The position numbers and the translations under genes are program-made. From Desulfopila sp. IMCC35008 (GTDB taxonomy: Bacteria; Desulfobacterota; Desulfobulbia; Desulfobulbales; Desulfocapsaceae): a stretch of 64,000 bases of DNA. The notes under the pieces are model-generated. The model had not been told where the DNA came from and did no database searches. It was given only the letters and a program-made list of their open reading frames with translations. Positions within the stretch are counted from its first letter, which is position 1. Each line of letters opens with the position of its first letter. The stretch is from assembly GCF_010646885.2 (NCBI RefSeq), contig NZ_CP050700.1, positions 4,738,501-4,802,500 on the forward strand, given 5' to 3'. Below are positions 9,489-18,028 of the stretch, piece by piece.

Positions 9489-11012
9489 TTGTCTGATTAC
9501 ATCCTGGAGTTCAATAACGTCACCAAGGAGTTTCCCGGAGTCCTTGCCTTGAACGACGTATCCTTCAAGGTTCGCAGGGGAACCATACACGCCATATGCG
9601 GCGAGAACGGTGCGGGAAAATCCACCCTGATGAAAGTCCTGGCCGGCATCTATCCGCATGAGAGCTATAGCGGCTCTATCAACTACAATGGCGAAGAACT
9701 CAACTTTACCGTGGACTCCATCCAACAGGCCATCGAGAAAGGTATCGCCATTGTTCACCAGGAACTGGCCCTTATCCCGCAGATCACCGTGGGCGAGAAC
9801 ATCTACCTCGGTCGTGAACCGGCGGTAAAAGGAATCATTAACTGGAACAAACTTTTCAACGACACCAAGCTGCTGCTGGAAAAACATAATCTCGACATTC
9901 CGTTCGCTGCCATTACAGGAGACCTGAGCGTCGGTAAACAGCAAATGGTAGAAATAGCCAAGGTACTTTCGGAAAACGCCCAGGTCCTGATCCTGGACGA
10001 ACCGACTTCGGCCCTGACCGACTCGGAAGTTGACACTCTGATGGAGATACTGGACAACCTCCGCAATCAGGGCACAACCTGTATCTATATCTCCCACAAG
10101 CTTGAAGAAGTATTCCGGATCGCCGATGACATTACTGTTTTCCGGGATGGCGCCGTGGTCGGCTCCAAACCAACCAGTGAAGTGGATAACGAAAAGATCA
10201 TTGCCATGATGGTGGGACGGGAGATGACAGAACGATTTCCGCCATCGACCCGGATGCCTTCTGAGACCCTGATGGAGGTCCGCAACTGGACGGTTGACTC
10301 CACTGAACATCACGGCTGGAAAGCGGTGGATAATGTAAGTTTTTCCCTGCGTAAAGGCGAGATACTAGGCATCGCCGGCCTGATGGGCTCCGGCAGGAGC
10401 GAACTGGTCCTTTCCCTCTTCGGGGAATACGGTAAAAACAGGGAAGGCTCCATCACCATCGAAGGTCGGCAGGTTCAGAACAGGTCGGCACGGGAGGCTA
10501 TAAAAAATGGCATCAGCCTGGTGCCGGAAGACCGGAAACGCATGGGACTCGTTGTTGAACAGTCTATCCTGAAAAACATCTCCCTGCCCAACCTGGACCG
10601 TTTTGCCTCCTTTTTATCCATCAATAAACACCTCGAAATTCAGGAGTGTGAGACGATTGCCAAGGACATGGCAGTCAAGACACCAACCCTGCATGCACTT
10701 GTCAGCAGCCTCTCCGGCGGCAATCAGCAGAAGGTGGTCATTGCCAAATGGCTGATGTCCAGCCCCAAAATCCTGATCCTGGATGAACCGACCCGGGGCA
10801 TAGACGTCGGGGCTAAATTCGAGATCTATAAACTCATGAACGACCTGACTTCGCAGGGGATTTCCATTTTGATGGTTTCCTCAGAACTTCCTGAAATCCT
10901 TGGGATGAGTGACAGGATCATGGTCATGCATGAAGGGAAGCTGGGCGGCATCATCGATCGATCGGAAGCGACCCAGGAAAATATAATGGCCATGGCCACT
11001 GGACTCAATTGA
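9489..11012 (+). CDS. xylG: D-xylose ABC transporter, ATP-binding protein
   Basis: Cytoplasmic ATPase of the xylose importer, 507 residues with two ABC domains as in all CUT2 transporters. Domain 1 has Walker A GENGAGKST (about residue 38) and Walker B LILDEPTSALT; domain 2 has the degenerate loop GLMGSGRSEL, signature LSGGNQQK and Walker B LILDEPTRGIDVG. The start is TTG at 9489, with TGGAGA at 9477-9482 as ribosome site. It is separated from xylF by 213 bp containing the stabilising hairpin and from xylH by 25 bp. Confidence 0.93.
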   Translation: MSDYILEFNNVTKEFPGVLALNDVSFKVRRGTIHAICGENGAGKSTLMKVLAGIYPHESYSGSINYNGEELNFTVDSIQQAIEKGIAIVHQELALIPQITVGENIYLGREPAVKGIINWNKLFNDTKLLLEKHNLDIPFAAITGDLSVGKQQMVEIAKVLSENAQVLILDEPTSALTDSEVDTLMEILDNLRNQGTTCIYISHKLEEVFRIADDITVFRDGAVVGSKPTSEVDNEKIIAMMVGREMTERFPPSTRMPSETLMEVRNWTVDSTEHHGWKAVDNVSFSLRKGEILGIAGLMGSGRSELVLSLFGEYGKNREGSITIEGRQVQNRSAREAIKNGISLVPEDRKRMGLVVEQSILKNISLPNLDRFASFLSINKHLEIQECETIAKDMAVKTPTLHALVSSLSGGNQQKVVIAKWLMSSPKILILDEPTRGIDVGAKFEIYKLMNDLTSQGISILMVSSELPEILGMSDRIMVMHEGKLGGIIDRSEATQENIMAMATGLN

Positions 11013-11037
11013 GAGATTTCATCAAGGAAAGCGAATC

Positions 11038-12237
11038 ATGCTTGCACAAAAGATAAACGACCTGATCCGGCAGAACATGAAAACCTACACCATGATCCTG
11101 GCCCTGGCCCTGATCTGGCTGTTTTTCGGATATATGACCGACTGGATTTTCTTCTCCCCGCGAAACATGTCAAACCTGTTCCGCCAGATGACCATTGTCT
11201 CTTTTCTCTCCATCGGCATGGTCTTGATCATTGTCACCGGGAATATCGATCTGTCTGTGGGGTCGGTAGTGGGACTGGTAAGCGCCGTCACCGCATATCT
11301 TCAAGCGATACTGCTGCCGCCGCTGCTTGAATCGATGCTGCCGGGAGCCGATATTTTGGTCCGCGGTCTGGTTTCCACCGGTATTACCATCGTCATCGGC
11401 CTACTGGTGGGTATCCTTATAGGGGTCTGGCAAGGCTGGATTGTCGCCTATCTGGGTGTACCCGCTTTTATCGTAACCCTTGGCGGCATGCTTATCTTTC
11501 GAGGCGGGGTGCTTGGTGTCACCCAGGGCAAAACCATCGTTCCCGTCGAAGATTCTTTTCGGCTTATCGCCCAGGGATATCTTCCCAACACCGCTGGCTG
11601 GGCTCTTGGGGTCGGCACAGCCCTCGTTATCTTTTTCATGATCTTCCACAACCGGAGACAACGTAAGGAATACGGTTTCGACCAGGCTCCCATGTATGTC
11701 GATTTTCTTCGCGCCACCTTTTTCAGTTGCCTGGTGATCTATTTTGTAAAGGTCATGAATGACTATCGGGGCATCCCCAACCCGGTTCTGCTCATGGCAG
11801 TCGTCGCACTTATTTTCACCTACATAACCAACAACACCAAACTGGGCCGCCATGCCTATGCACTCGGCGGCAACAAGGAGGCCACACGGCTCTCGGGTAT
11901 TAATATCCGGCGCAATGTTTTCACCATATTTGTCCTGATGGGGGCGCTCTGTGGTGTCTCCGGCATCGTCCTGACAGGCTATGTTGCCGCCGGCACTACC
12001 GGGGGCGGGGTGAATTACGAACTTGAGGCCATTGCCGCCTGTGTTATCGGCGGAACGAGCCTGATGGGGGGCGAAGGAAAAATCTTCGGAGCAATTGTCG
12101 GCTCACTCATCATGGCCAGCCTATTAAATGGAATGTCGGTTATGAATATGCCGATCTTCTGGCAATTTATTATTCGCGGCCTGGTCCTCATCCTGGCAGT
12201 TTATGTGGATGTGCTTTCCAAGAAGAAGAAAGTTTGA
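11038..12237 (+). CDS. xylH: D-xylose ABC transporter, permease
   Basis: Inner-membrane permease (399 residues) of the BPD_transp_2 family, with about ten hydrophobic helices. It carries the family signature region GNIDLSVGSVVGL near residue 80, the EAA-like segment ALGGNKEATRLSGI, and VIGGTSLMGGEGKIFGAIVG, typical of RbsC/XylH. It starts 25 bp after xylG, and a GC-rich terminator follows 28 bp after its stop. Confidence 0.93.
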   Translation: MLAQKINDLIRQNMKTYTMILALALIWLFFGYMTDWIFFSPRNMSNLFRQMTIVSFLSIGMVLIIVTGNIDLSVGSVVGLVSAVTAYLQAILLPPLLESMLPGADILVRGLVSTGITIVIGLLVGILIGVWQGWIVAYLGVPAFIVTLGGMLIFRGGVLGVTQGKTIVPVEDSFRLIAQGYLPNTAGWALGVGTALVIFFMIFHNRRQRKEYGFDQAPMYVDFLRATFFSCLVIYFVKVMNDYRGIPNPVLLMAVVALIFTYITNNTKLGRHAYALGGNKEATRLSGINIRRNVFTIFVLMGALCGVSGIVLTGYVAAGTTGGGVNYELEAIAACVIGGTSLMGGEGKIFGAIVGSLIMASLLNGMSVMNMPIFWQFIIRGLVLILAVYVDVLSKKKKV

Positions 12238-12265
12238 TTAAAATTCCCCACCCCGCTTGAATCGA

Positions 12266-12305
12266 CAACCCGCCCTGTTGCATCCGGGGCGGGTTGCCCT
12301 TTATA
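12266..12305 (+). terminator. terminator of the xylFGH operon
   Basis: CAACCCGCCC (12266-12275) pairs perfectly with GGGCGGGTTG (12287-12296), followed by CCCTTTATATT. The convergent diguanylate cyclase gene ends 35 bp further on, so it may act in both directions. Confidence 0.75.
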
Positions 12306-12331
12306 TTGCCAATATTACACCAAAAAATGTA

Positions 12332-13522
12332 TCATATCGACTCGACCCTATTCCGCCCCAAATCCTTGGCCCTGTAAAGAGCCTTGTCTGCCCGGTTGAC
12401 AAGTTCCATAGTGTTCCCTCCTGGCTGATATTCAGCAACACCAAAACTGCAGGTCACCATTTTTCCAATACTGAACCGATATTTGGCAACTGCAGCACAG
12501 AGCTTTAACGCGATCACCTCAGCACCGTCCCTGTCTGTTCCGGACATCAGAATGGCGAACTCCTCTCCACCCCAGCGAGCAAGAATATCATTATGCCGGA
12601 TGTTCTTCCGGACCAGCTCTGATAACTCTTTTAATACACTGTCTCCCGCAAGGTGCCCAAGAGTGTCGTTTACCTTTTTAAAGTAATCAATATCAAACAT
12701 GATAATGGAAAGACCTTCTCCTCCCTGAACAACGCGGGTAAATTCATGGTTCAACTGTTCATTGAAATAGGAGCGATTATAGAGTTGTGTCAGGCCATCG
12801 GTAATTGCCTGCTCCTCCAGAACCACATTTTTTTCAGTAAGCGTCACTTTCTGTTCTGCCAGCTCGGAGACAAATGGCGAAACCATCCTTCTCATTATCA
12901 GGCCGCTTAAAATCAGCAACACACAGGCACAACCAAAAGCGATAAGGGAGATCCGGATAAACGGTCGCCGCAGGTCGTCGAGAAATATCTTCCCGACAAG
13001 CCCCAACTTCAACGGTTGCACATTGGTAAAGGCAGACAAGATCCTGTTCCCCAGGTGGTCCTCCGTTTCCAGGACAGCCGTCTGCCCACTCAGTGCCAAC
13101 CCCATGGGATTTTGCCCCAACTCTTCATAAAGAACCGTTTGGCCGGTAAGATTCTTCCCGCCAAGACGAAAAGTGACATGCTCCCCTGTCCGTTCAGCGA
13201 TGAGAAGATTGAGGACCGGATTTTTCTGATCTGATCGTTCCTGCTCTGTCACCTGTAACCGGGAAAGCCTTTCGAACACATTAATCAATCCGTCACCGCA
13301 TCCCAGATGCCCTCCCAGGCGTTCCTGTTTATTATGCGTTGTTTGCTCTGCATGAATAACCCTTATGAAGTTCGCCTGATTTTTCACAAACTCGAGCAGG
13401 CGTTGTTTCTGTTCTTCCACAGCGGTCCGATACAGGAACATTACAGTACCTGCTGTAGTCAGGAACACAACGATCCCGGTAATTATAATTGTCGTGATAA
13501 AAACCTTGGTCGATTCTTTCAT
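12332..13522 (-). CDS. membrane-bound diguanylate cyclase (GGDEF)
   Basis: Makes the second messenger cyclic di-GMP. The 396-residue protein has a transmembrane helix at about 7-31, a periplasmic sensor region (about 32-188, a DUF3365/double-cache-like arrangement I cannot name with certainty), a second helix at about 190-212, a short coiled linker and a C-terminal GGDEF domain. The active loop is GGEEF, an accepted catalytic variant, and an RHND five residues upstream forms the RxxD product-inhibition site. No EAL domain is present. The sensed signal is unknown. Confidence 0.88.
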   Translation of the reverse strand: MKESTKVFITTIIITGIVVFLTTAGTVMFLYRTAVEEQKQRLLEFVKNQANFIRVIHAEQTTHNKQERLGGHLGCGDGLINVFERLSRLQVTEQERSDQKNPVLNLLIAERTGEHVTFRLGGKNLTGQTVLYEELGQNPMGLALSGQTAVLETEDHLGNRILSAFTNVQPLKLGLVGKIFLDDLRRPFIRISLIAFGCACVLLILSGLIMRRMVSPFVSELAEQKVTLTEKNVVLEEQAITDGLTQLYNRSYFNEQLNHEFTRVVQGGEGLSIIMFDIDYFKKVNDTLGHLAGDSVLKELSELVRKNIRHNDILARWGGEEFAILMSGTDRDGAEVIALKLCAAVAKYRFSIGKMVTCSFGVAEYQPGGNTMELVNRADKALYRAKDLGRNRVESI

Positions 13523-13705
13523 GGATGGCGGGTTCCTGCATTATTTTGATAGATGTTTTCATTGTAGCATCTTGCCTCATTTATGCAAAAGCCTGATACG
13601 CCACCACATTGTCGCACACATGCAGTGACTTGACCGACCGCCACCCGACACCTATACTGTGGTAAGTGAATAAGAAATCTTCAGAAACACACAAGGAGAG
13701 ATACC

Positions 13706-13921
13706 ATGCCAACCGAAAAATGTCCGGACTGCGGTTGCTGTCATTTTTATGTAAAAGACCCAGACGACCAGTACAACATCAGTGAATTTGAGCTGGTAGA
13801 GGGAGAAATCATCTATAGCGGCGAAGAGGCTGAAGGGGGTCACCTCAAGGTAGATGAGGAGACTGAAACATTTTGTGACAAGTGCGCCTGGCATGATCAG
13901 TTCAAGGTGCTGAAATCGTAA
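13706..13921 (+). CDS. small zinc-ribbon-like protein
   Basis: A 71-residue acidic protein with a cysteine pair at the N-terminus (CPDCGC) and another at the C-terminus (CDKC), which together suggest a structural zinc or iron site. A strong AAGGAGAG about 6 bp upstream of the ATG supports a real gene despite its size. It stands alone between a diguanylate cyclase and a cNMP/PilZ gene, both on the opposite strand. I do not recognise a characterised family. Confidence 0.7.
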   Translation: MPTEKCPDCGCCHFYVKDPDDQYNISEFELVEGEIIYSGEEAEGGHLKVDEETETFCDKCAWHDQFKVLKS

Positions 13922-13978
13922 ATTGCCTCTTTCAGCAATACCGGCAGAGTAATCAAACTGAGTGCTGACTGCTGGCAA

Positions 13979-14959
13979 TCAGGCCAATATTTTCTCAAGC
14001 AGTTCTTTCTTTATTGCTTTCTCCAACCTGATATGCAGACAATACTCATTATGCATGTAAAAAGAGACTTTTACAATTTTGCCCACCCGCCTGAACTCGA
14101 TCAACTCATCACCGACTTTAAATGAAAAGTGAAGCAGCAGGTTCCTCGCCAGCAGCGCACGGGCTGTCGCCTTTTTTGAAATTTTAATCTCAAACGCGCA
14201 CCCCTCAAGAGAGATATCCACCAGCTCCCCCCTGAAGTAGGTCTTGGTCTTTTTCCCCTCTTTTGAGAGCAGCACACCTTTTAAGGGTCCTGTCACCGGG
14301 TAGCGCGGCTTATCCTTTTTCTCCAGGGCCTTCCAGCGTGAAATCTCCTCCAAATTTCCATGCTTCACACAAAAGTCGAGCAGCCTCTCATACAATCCCG
14401 GATATTTCTCGTACCAGCTGTCGGTTGCGGCATTGTCGAGACAATACATCTCAACCTCCGTCACACTGACAGCGGTGGCGGAACAGAGGGAGATCGACGT
14501 AAAACTGTACTCCCCAAGTAAGTTTCCTTTGCCCATCTGGGCAAGCATCCTGCCTTTCTCCTTTTTGGGAGACAAGATGGCAACCCTGCCCTTATCTATA
14601 AAGAAAAGCCTGGTATTGTAACCACCCTGGGCAAGGATAATGTTTTTTGGAGGAATAATACTTTTCCTGAGTGAATAGAACAGGCCGTTTTTTTCTTCCT
14701 CAGTCAAGGTCGAATACAAATGATCCCAGATAGCCAGGTGGTCCGCGTCCACCCCTGAGGTTTTCTCCTGCTCAATAATTTCTGCCGAGCCGATAACTTC
14801 CCTGAGTGCCATCGGGGCCACCGTGAGCAGCTCCTCGCGCAGGGTTTCCGCCCGCTCGAAATCTTTCGCCTTGGCAGCGACTGTTATCTCATCAAACAAT
14901 CGGCCGATCAGCTGCTCCTGGCTCTCATCTTTCGGCTTCTGCACTTCAGAAGGGGCCAT
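13979..14959 (-). CDS. cyclic-nucleotide-binding and PilZ domain protein
   Basis: Cytoplasmic signalling protein of 326 residues. A helical N-terminal part (about 1-75) precedes a cNMP-binding domain (about 85-190, with LAQGGYNTRLFFIDKGRVAI and GNLLGEYSF) and a C-terminal PilZ-like domain (about 240-322, with FRGELVDISLEGCAFEI). The PilZ DxSxxG element is present as DISLEG, and an arginine pair is less obvious than usual, so c-di-GMP binding is plausible rather than certain. Its proximity to the GGDEF gene at 12332-13522 suggests local c-di-GMP signalling, though the two are not in one operon. Confidence 0.78.
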   Translation of the reverse strand: MAPSEVQKPKDESQEQLIGRLFDEITVAAKAKDFERAETLREELLTVAPMALREVIGSAEIIEQEKTSGVDADHLAIWDHLYSTLTEEEKNGLFYSLRKSIIPPKNIILAQGGYNTRLFFIDKGRVAILSPKKEKGRMLAQMGKGNLLGEYSFTSISLCSATAVSVTEVEMYCLDNAATDSWYEKYPGLYERLLDFCVKHGNLEEISRWKALEKKDKPRYPVTGPLKGVLLSKEGKKTKTYFRGELVDISLEGCAFEIKISKKATARALLARNLLLHFSFKVGDELIEFRRVGKIVKVSFYMHNEYCLHIRLEKAIKKELLEKILA

Positions 14960-15113
14960 ACTACCTCCTCCGGTTCGTTACCTCACACCACAGACCAGCT
15001 CTTTATTCCTTAATGAAATACATACATCAATCCACCACTTCAATGTATCATATAGGATTACACGATGCAAATCAACAGCCCGCGACCATGCCGGGTAGAA
15101 GTCAGTCACACCG

Positions 15114-16730
15114 CTACACCGCCTCCAAAAGACCAAGTACCTCGTCACACTTCTCTGTTGCTCTTTGCATAATAGCCTCCGCTTCGGCCAGGCCCCCCTT
15201 TCTGAAAAGCTCGTCGTGAATGCCCTCCATATTGATAAGGACATTCTGGTACGCCCCCCAGATACCGGTCTTGAGTGCCATTGCCCCGACCTGGGTATCG
15301 GATTTTGAGGCGGGATTACCATACTGCGCCACAATCAGCAGACTCTCCCAGGCCTGGTCACCAAGGCGCATGGTGGTGAGTGGCACGTTGATAGCCGTTT
15401 TCAGACCATTCTGCATCTTGGCTTGTCTTAGGGCTTTCTCTTCGTCTGAATCCCTCGGCATCCTCAACCCTTCCATATACTCATTAAAGGCTGAGGTATC
15501 GGCATCGATCATTGGAATAAGCTGCGACGTAAGATTATGGAGCACGGGAATAGCCTCAATCATATGTGGTTGCACCTCTTCAAACTTACGCACGCCCCAG
15601 GTAAGTTTAGAGACCATCGAACCGAGCCCTGTCCCGATTGCGGCGATCGCTGCAGACGCCGACCCACCGCCCGGTGCCGAGGTTCTCGCGCCAATCTCTT
15701 CAATAAAATTGCGGACTGACAGCGAAGCAAGCGGCTCATCGGGCTCTTCTTTTACGATATATTCGATAACCTTTTCTTCCGGCTTAAAAGGTGCGACGGA
15801 ATTGAGTCCCATTCTCTCGATCGCCAGGCGCAGTTTCTGCTCCTCCTGGTAAATAAAGAGCCCTTCTTTTTCGATGTAATACTCTGCTGCCAACAGCAGG
15901 GCAGCAAGTGGCACTACGCCGACGACCTCGGATCCGGCAACGGCCAGGTTCAACAAGGCCGCTTCCTTTTTTACTTCCTCAAAAAAGGTGTGGATAGGGG
16001 TTACCCGGTAATCGGTCAGATTGACCGTTACCTGGGCCATATTGTACTCATCAACAAACCACCCCATACCTTTTACTTCCCGCAAACGACCAGGCTCGCC
16101 TTCCCCGCGGCCAGCTTCACGCAGATTCAGGGCAATGCGATGGGCCTGGTTGGGAGAACCCAGGATATTGACGTTATAAGCGATCAGGAAATTACGGGCC
16201 CCGGTTGCGGTTATGCCCCATTCAGGGACAAACCCAACCGGCCCGAAATCCGGTCTCCATTTATCGTCCTTCAACCGTTTGGCCAGGCCCTCGTATTCCC
16301 CTTCCCGAATATCGGGAAGTTTTCGACGGTAATCGCGGTCGGCTGCCTCTTCGTAGAGGTAAAAAGGAATATTCAGCTCATCTGCGGCCCGCTTGGCAAA
16401 CTGTTTCGATACCTCGACACACTCTTCCATGGTCACACCGGCTACCGGCACAAAGGGACACACGTCCATAGCCCCGAAGCGCGGATGCTCACCCCTATGT
16501 TTACGCATGTCGATTTTCTCACGGGCCACACGGGCAGCGGCCAGGGCACCCTCGACGACACCCTCCGGACTCCCCACGAAGGTGTACACTGTTCGATGAG
16601 TTGAATAGCCGGGGTCGACATCGATGAGCGTACACCCCTCAGTATTACGGATCGCCTCACCAATAGCCTCAATGATCGCCTTGTCACGCCCTTCTGAGAA
16701 ATTAGGTACACACTCTATTATCTTCTTCAT
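15114..16730 (-). CDS. ftcD: bifunctional glutamate formimidoyltransferase / formiminotetrahydrofolate cyclodeaminase
   Basis: Last step of histidine degradation: transfers the formimino group from N-formimino-L-glutamate to tetrahydrofolate, then releases ammonia to give 5,10-methenyl-THF. The 538-residue protein is a fusion. Residues about 1-300 are the transferase, with the catalytic-histidine segment KHRGEHPRFGAMDVCPFVPV, and about 335-535 are the cyclodeaminase, beginning FIEEIGARTSAPGGGSASA. The two activities are often separate genes in bacteria; the fused form is the one known from animals. It overlaps the hutI stop by 4 bp (16727-16730) and is last in hutU-hutI-ftcD. Glutamate is the other product, so the pathway yields carbon, nitrogen and a one-carbon unit. 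Confidence 0.93.
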   Translation of the reverse strand: MKKIIECVPNFSEGRDKAIIEAIGEAIRNTEGCTLIDVDPGYSTHRTVYTFVGSPEGVVEGALAAARVAREKIDMRKHRGEHPRFGAMDVCPFVPVAGVTMEECVEVSKQFAKRAADELNIPFYLYEEAADRDYRRKLPDIREGEYEGLAKRLKDDKWRPDFGPVGFVPEWGITATGARNFLIAYNVNILGSPNQAHRIALNLREAGRGEGEPGRLREVKGMGWFVDEYNMAQVTVNLTDYRVTPIHTFFEEVKKEAALLNLAVAGSEVVGVVPLAALLLAAEYYIEKEGLFIYQEEQKLRLAIERMGLNSVAPFKPEEKVIEYIVKEEPDEPLASLSVRNFIEEIGARTSAPGGGSASAAIAAIGTGLGSMVSKLTWGVRKFEEVQPHMIEAIPVLHNLTSQLIPMIDADTSAFNEYMEGLRMPRDSDEEKALRQAKMQNGLKTAINVPLTTMRLGDQAWESLLIVAQYGNPASKSDTQVGAMALKTGIWGAYQNVLINMEGIHDELFRKGGLAEAEAIMQRATEKCDEVLGLLEAV

Positions 16731-18007
16731 ATCCTTTCCTGCTCGTAAATAACCTGGCCTGCCCTGGCAACCAGCTTTCCGTTCTTGTAAACCTCTGCAA
16801 CCGAATCCCCTCCCGCATGGTAGGCAAGAATAGCGGGAGATTCCCCATCCAGGATGAGCATATCCGCTTGTTTTCCCACCTCAAGGCTACCTACCCTGTC
16901 AGCCAGACCAATAGCATAGGAACTGTTAAGGGTTGCGCCCACCAACGCCTCCTCGGGACTCATGTCCATGTTCATGACAGCGAGGCCGATAACAAAAGGC
17001 ATCGATTCACAGTAACTGGAACCAGGATTGCAGTCCGTGGCAAGAGCCACCGGCACCCCTTGGGCAATCATGTCCCGGGCACGGGCATAAGGCTTCTTCA
17101 GGCTGTAGGCGGTTACGGGCAACAGGTTTGCCACGACACCGGCCTCAGCCATTCGTTGTATATTTTCATCACTTACCGCGAGGAGATGGTCCGCTGAAAG
17201 AGCACCGAGTTCAGCCGCCAGGCCACCTCCGCCAAGGTCGTGAACCTCATCAGCATGAAGTTTGACCCGCATGCCAAGCCTTTTCGCCGCCAGCAGCAGT
17301 CTACGCCCTTGCTCGATCGAAAAAACACCTTCTTCACAAAATATATCGCATTGATCGGCCAGACCTTGTTGCCAAACAGCAGGAAGCATTTCGTTTATAA
17401 GCAGCTCAATAAACGCATCCGGATTTTCCTTATATGCCGGCGGTATGGCATGGGCCCCGAGGAATGTCGCAACCACATCCTGCGGGGCAACATCCGCCAC
17501 GCGGCTTATGGCCCTCAGCATCTTCAACTCGTTTTCCGTATCCAGCCCGTAACCGGACTTGATCTCCAGGCTGGTTGTTCCACTCTTTAAGGCAGAGCTG
17601 ACATGACGCCGGGTCATATCATACAGGTCTTCTTCCGAGGCGGCCGCCACGCTCCGTACCGAGGAGAGGATTCCTCCGCCTTGTTTCAGGATATCCAGAT
17701 AAGGCGTCCCCAGGAGACGTTTAGTAAATTCAGACTCCCGCCGGGCCCCAAAACACATGTGAGTATGGGGATCGACAAAGCCAGGGATAACGCATCGTCC
17801 GCCGCACTGCACAAGTTCTGGTGATATATTGTGGGGAACGTGCTGCGCTACTTCCTCTTTGTTACCGATTGCCACTATACTGCCGTCATGGACCAGCAAT
17901 GCACCGTCTGGTATATGGCTGATATGCCCCTGATTCTCCCCGGACAGCGGTGAACCGTAGTCCCGGGCAGTATAGATATTGGCGTTTGTAAAAAGTGTAT
18001 ACGACAT
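16727..18007 (-). CDS. hutI: imidazolonepropionase
   Basis: Opens the ring of 4-imidazolone-5-propanoate to give N-formimino-L-glutamate. The 426-residue amidohydrolase-superfamily enzyme shows the metal motif PGFVDPHTHMCFG, later KLHADEVHD and the metal aspartate segment ALATDCNPGSSYCESM, all characteristic of HutI. It starts 21 bp after hutU and overlaps ftcD by 4 bp, so translation is probably coupled. It is part of the minus-strand hut operon. Confidence 0.95.
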   Translation of the reverse strand: MSYTLFTNANIYTARDYGSPLSGENQGHISHIPDGALLVHDGSIVAIGNKEEVAQHVPHNISPELVQCGGRCVIPGFVDPHTHMCFGARRESEFTKRLLGTPYLDILKQGGGILSSVRSVAAASEEDLYDMTRRHVSSALKSGTTSLEIKSGYGLDTENELKMLRAISRVADVAPQDVVATFLGAHAIPPAYKENPDAFIELLINEMLPAVWQQGLADQCDIFCEEGVFSIEQGRRLLLAAKRLGMRVKLHADEVHDLGGGGLAAELGALSADHLLAVSDENIQRMAEAGVVANLLPVTAYSLKKPYARARDMIAQGVPVALATDCNPGSSYCESMPFVIGLAVMNMDMSPEEALVGATLNSSYAIGLADRVGSLEVGKQADMLILDGESPAILAYHAGGDSVAEVYKNGKLVARAGQVIYEQERI

Positions 18008-18028
18008 GAGCTCTCCTTCTACAGGCCT

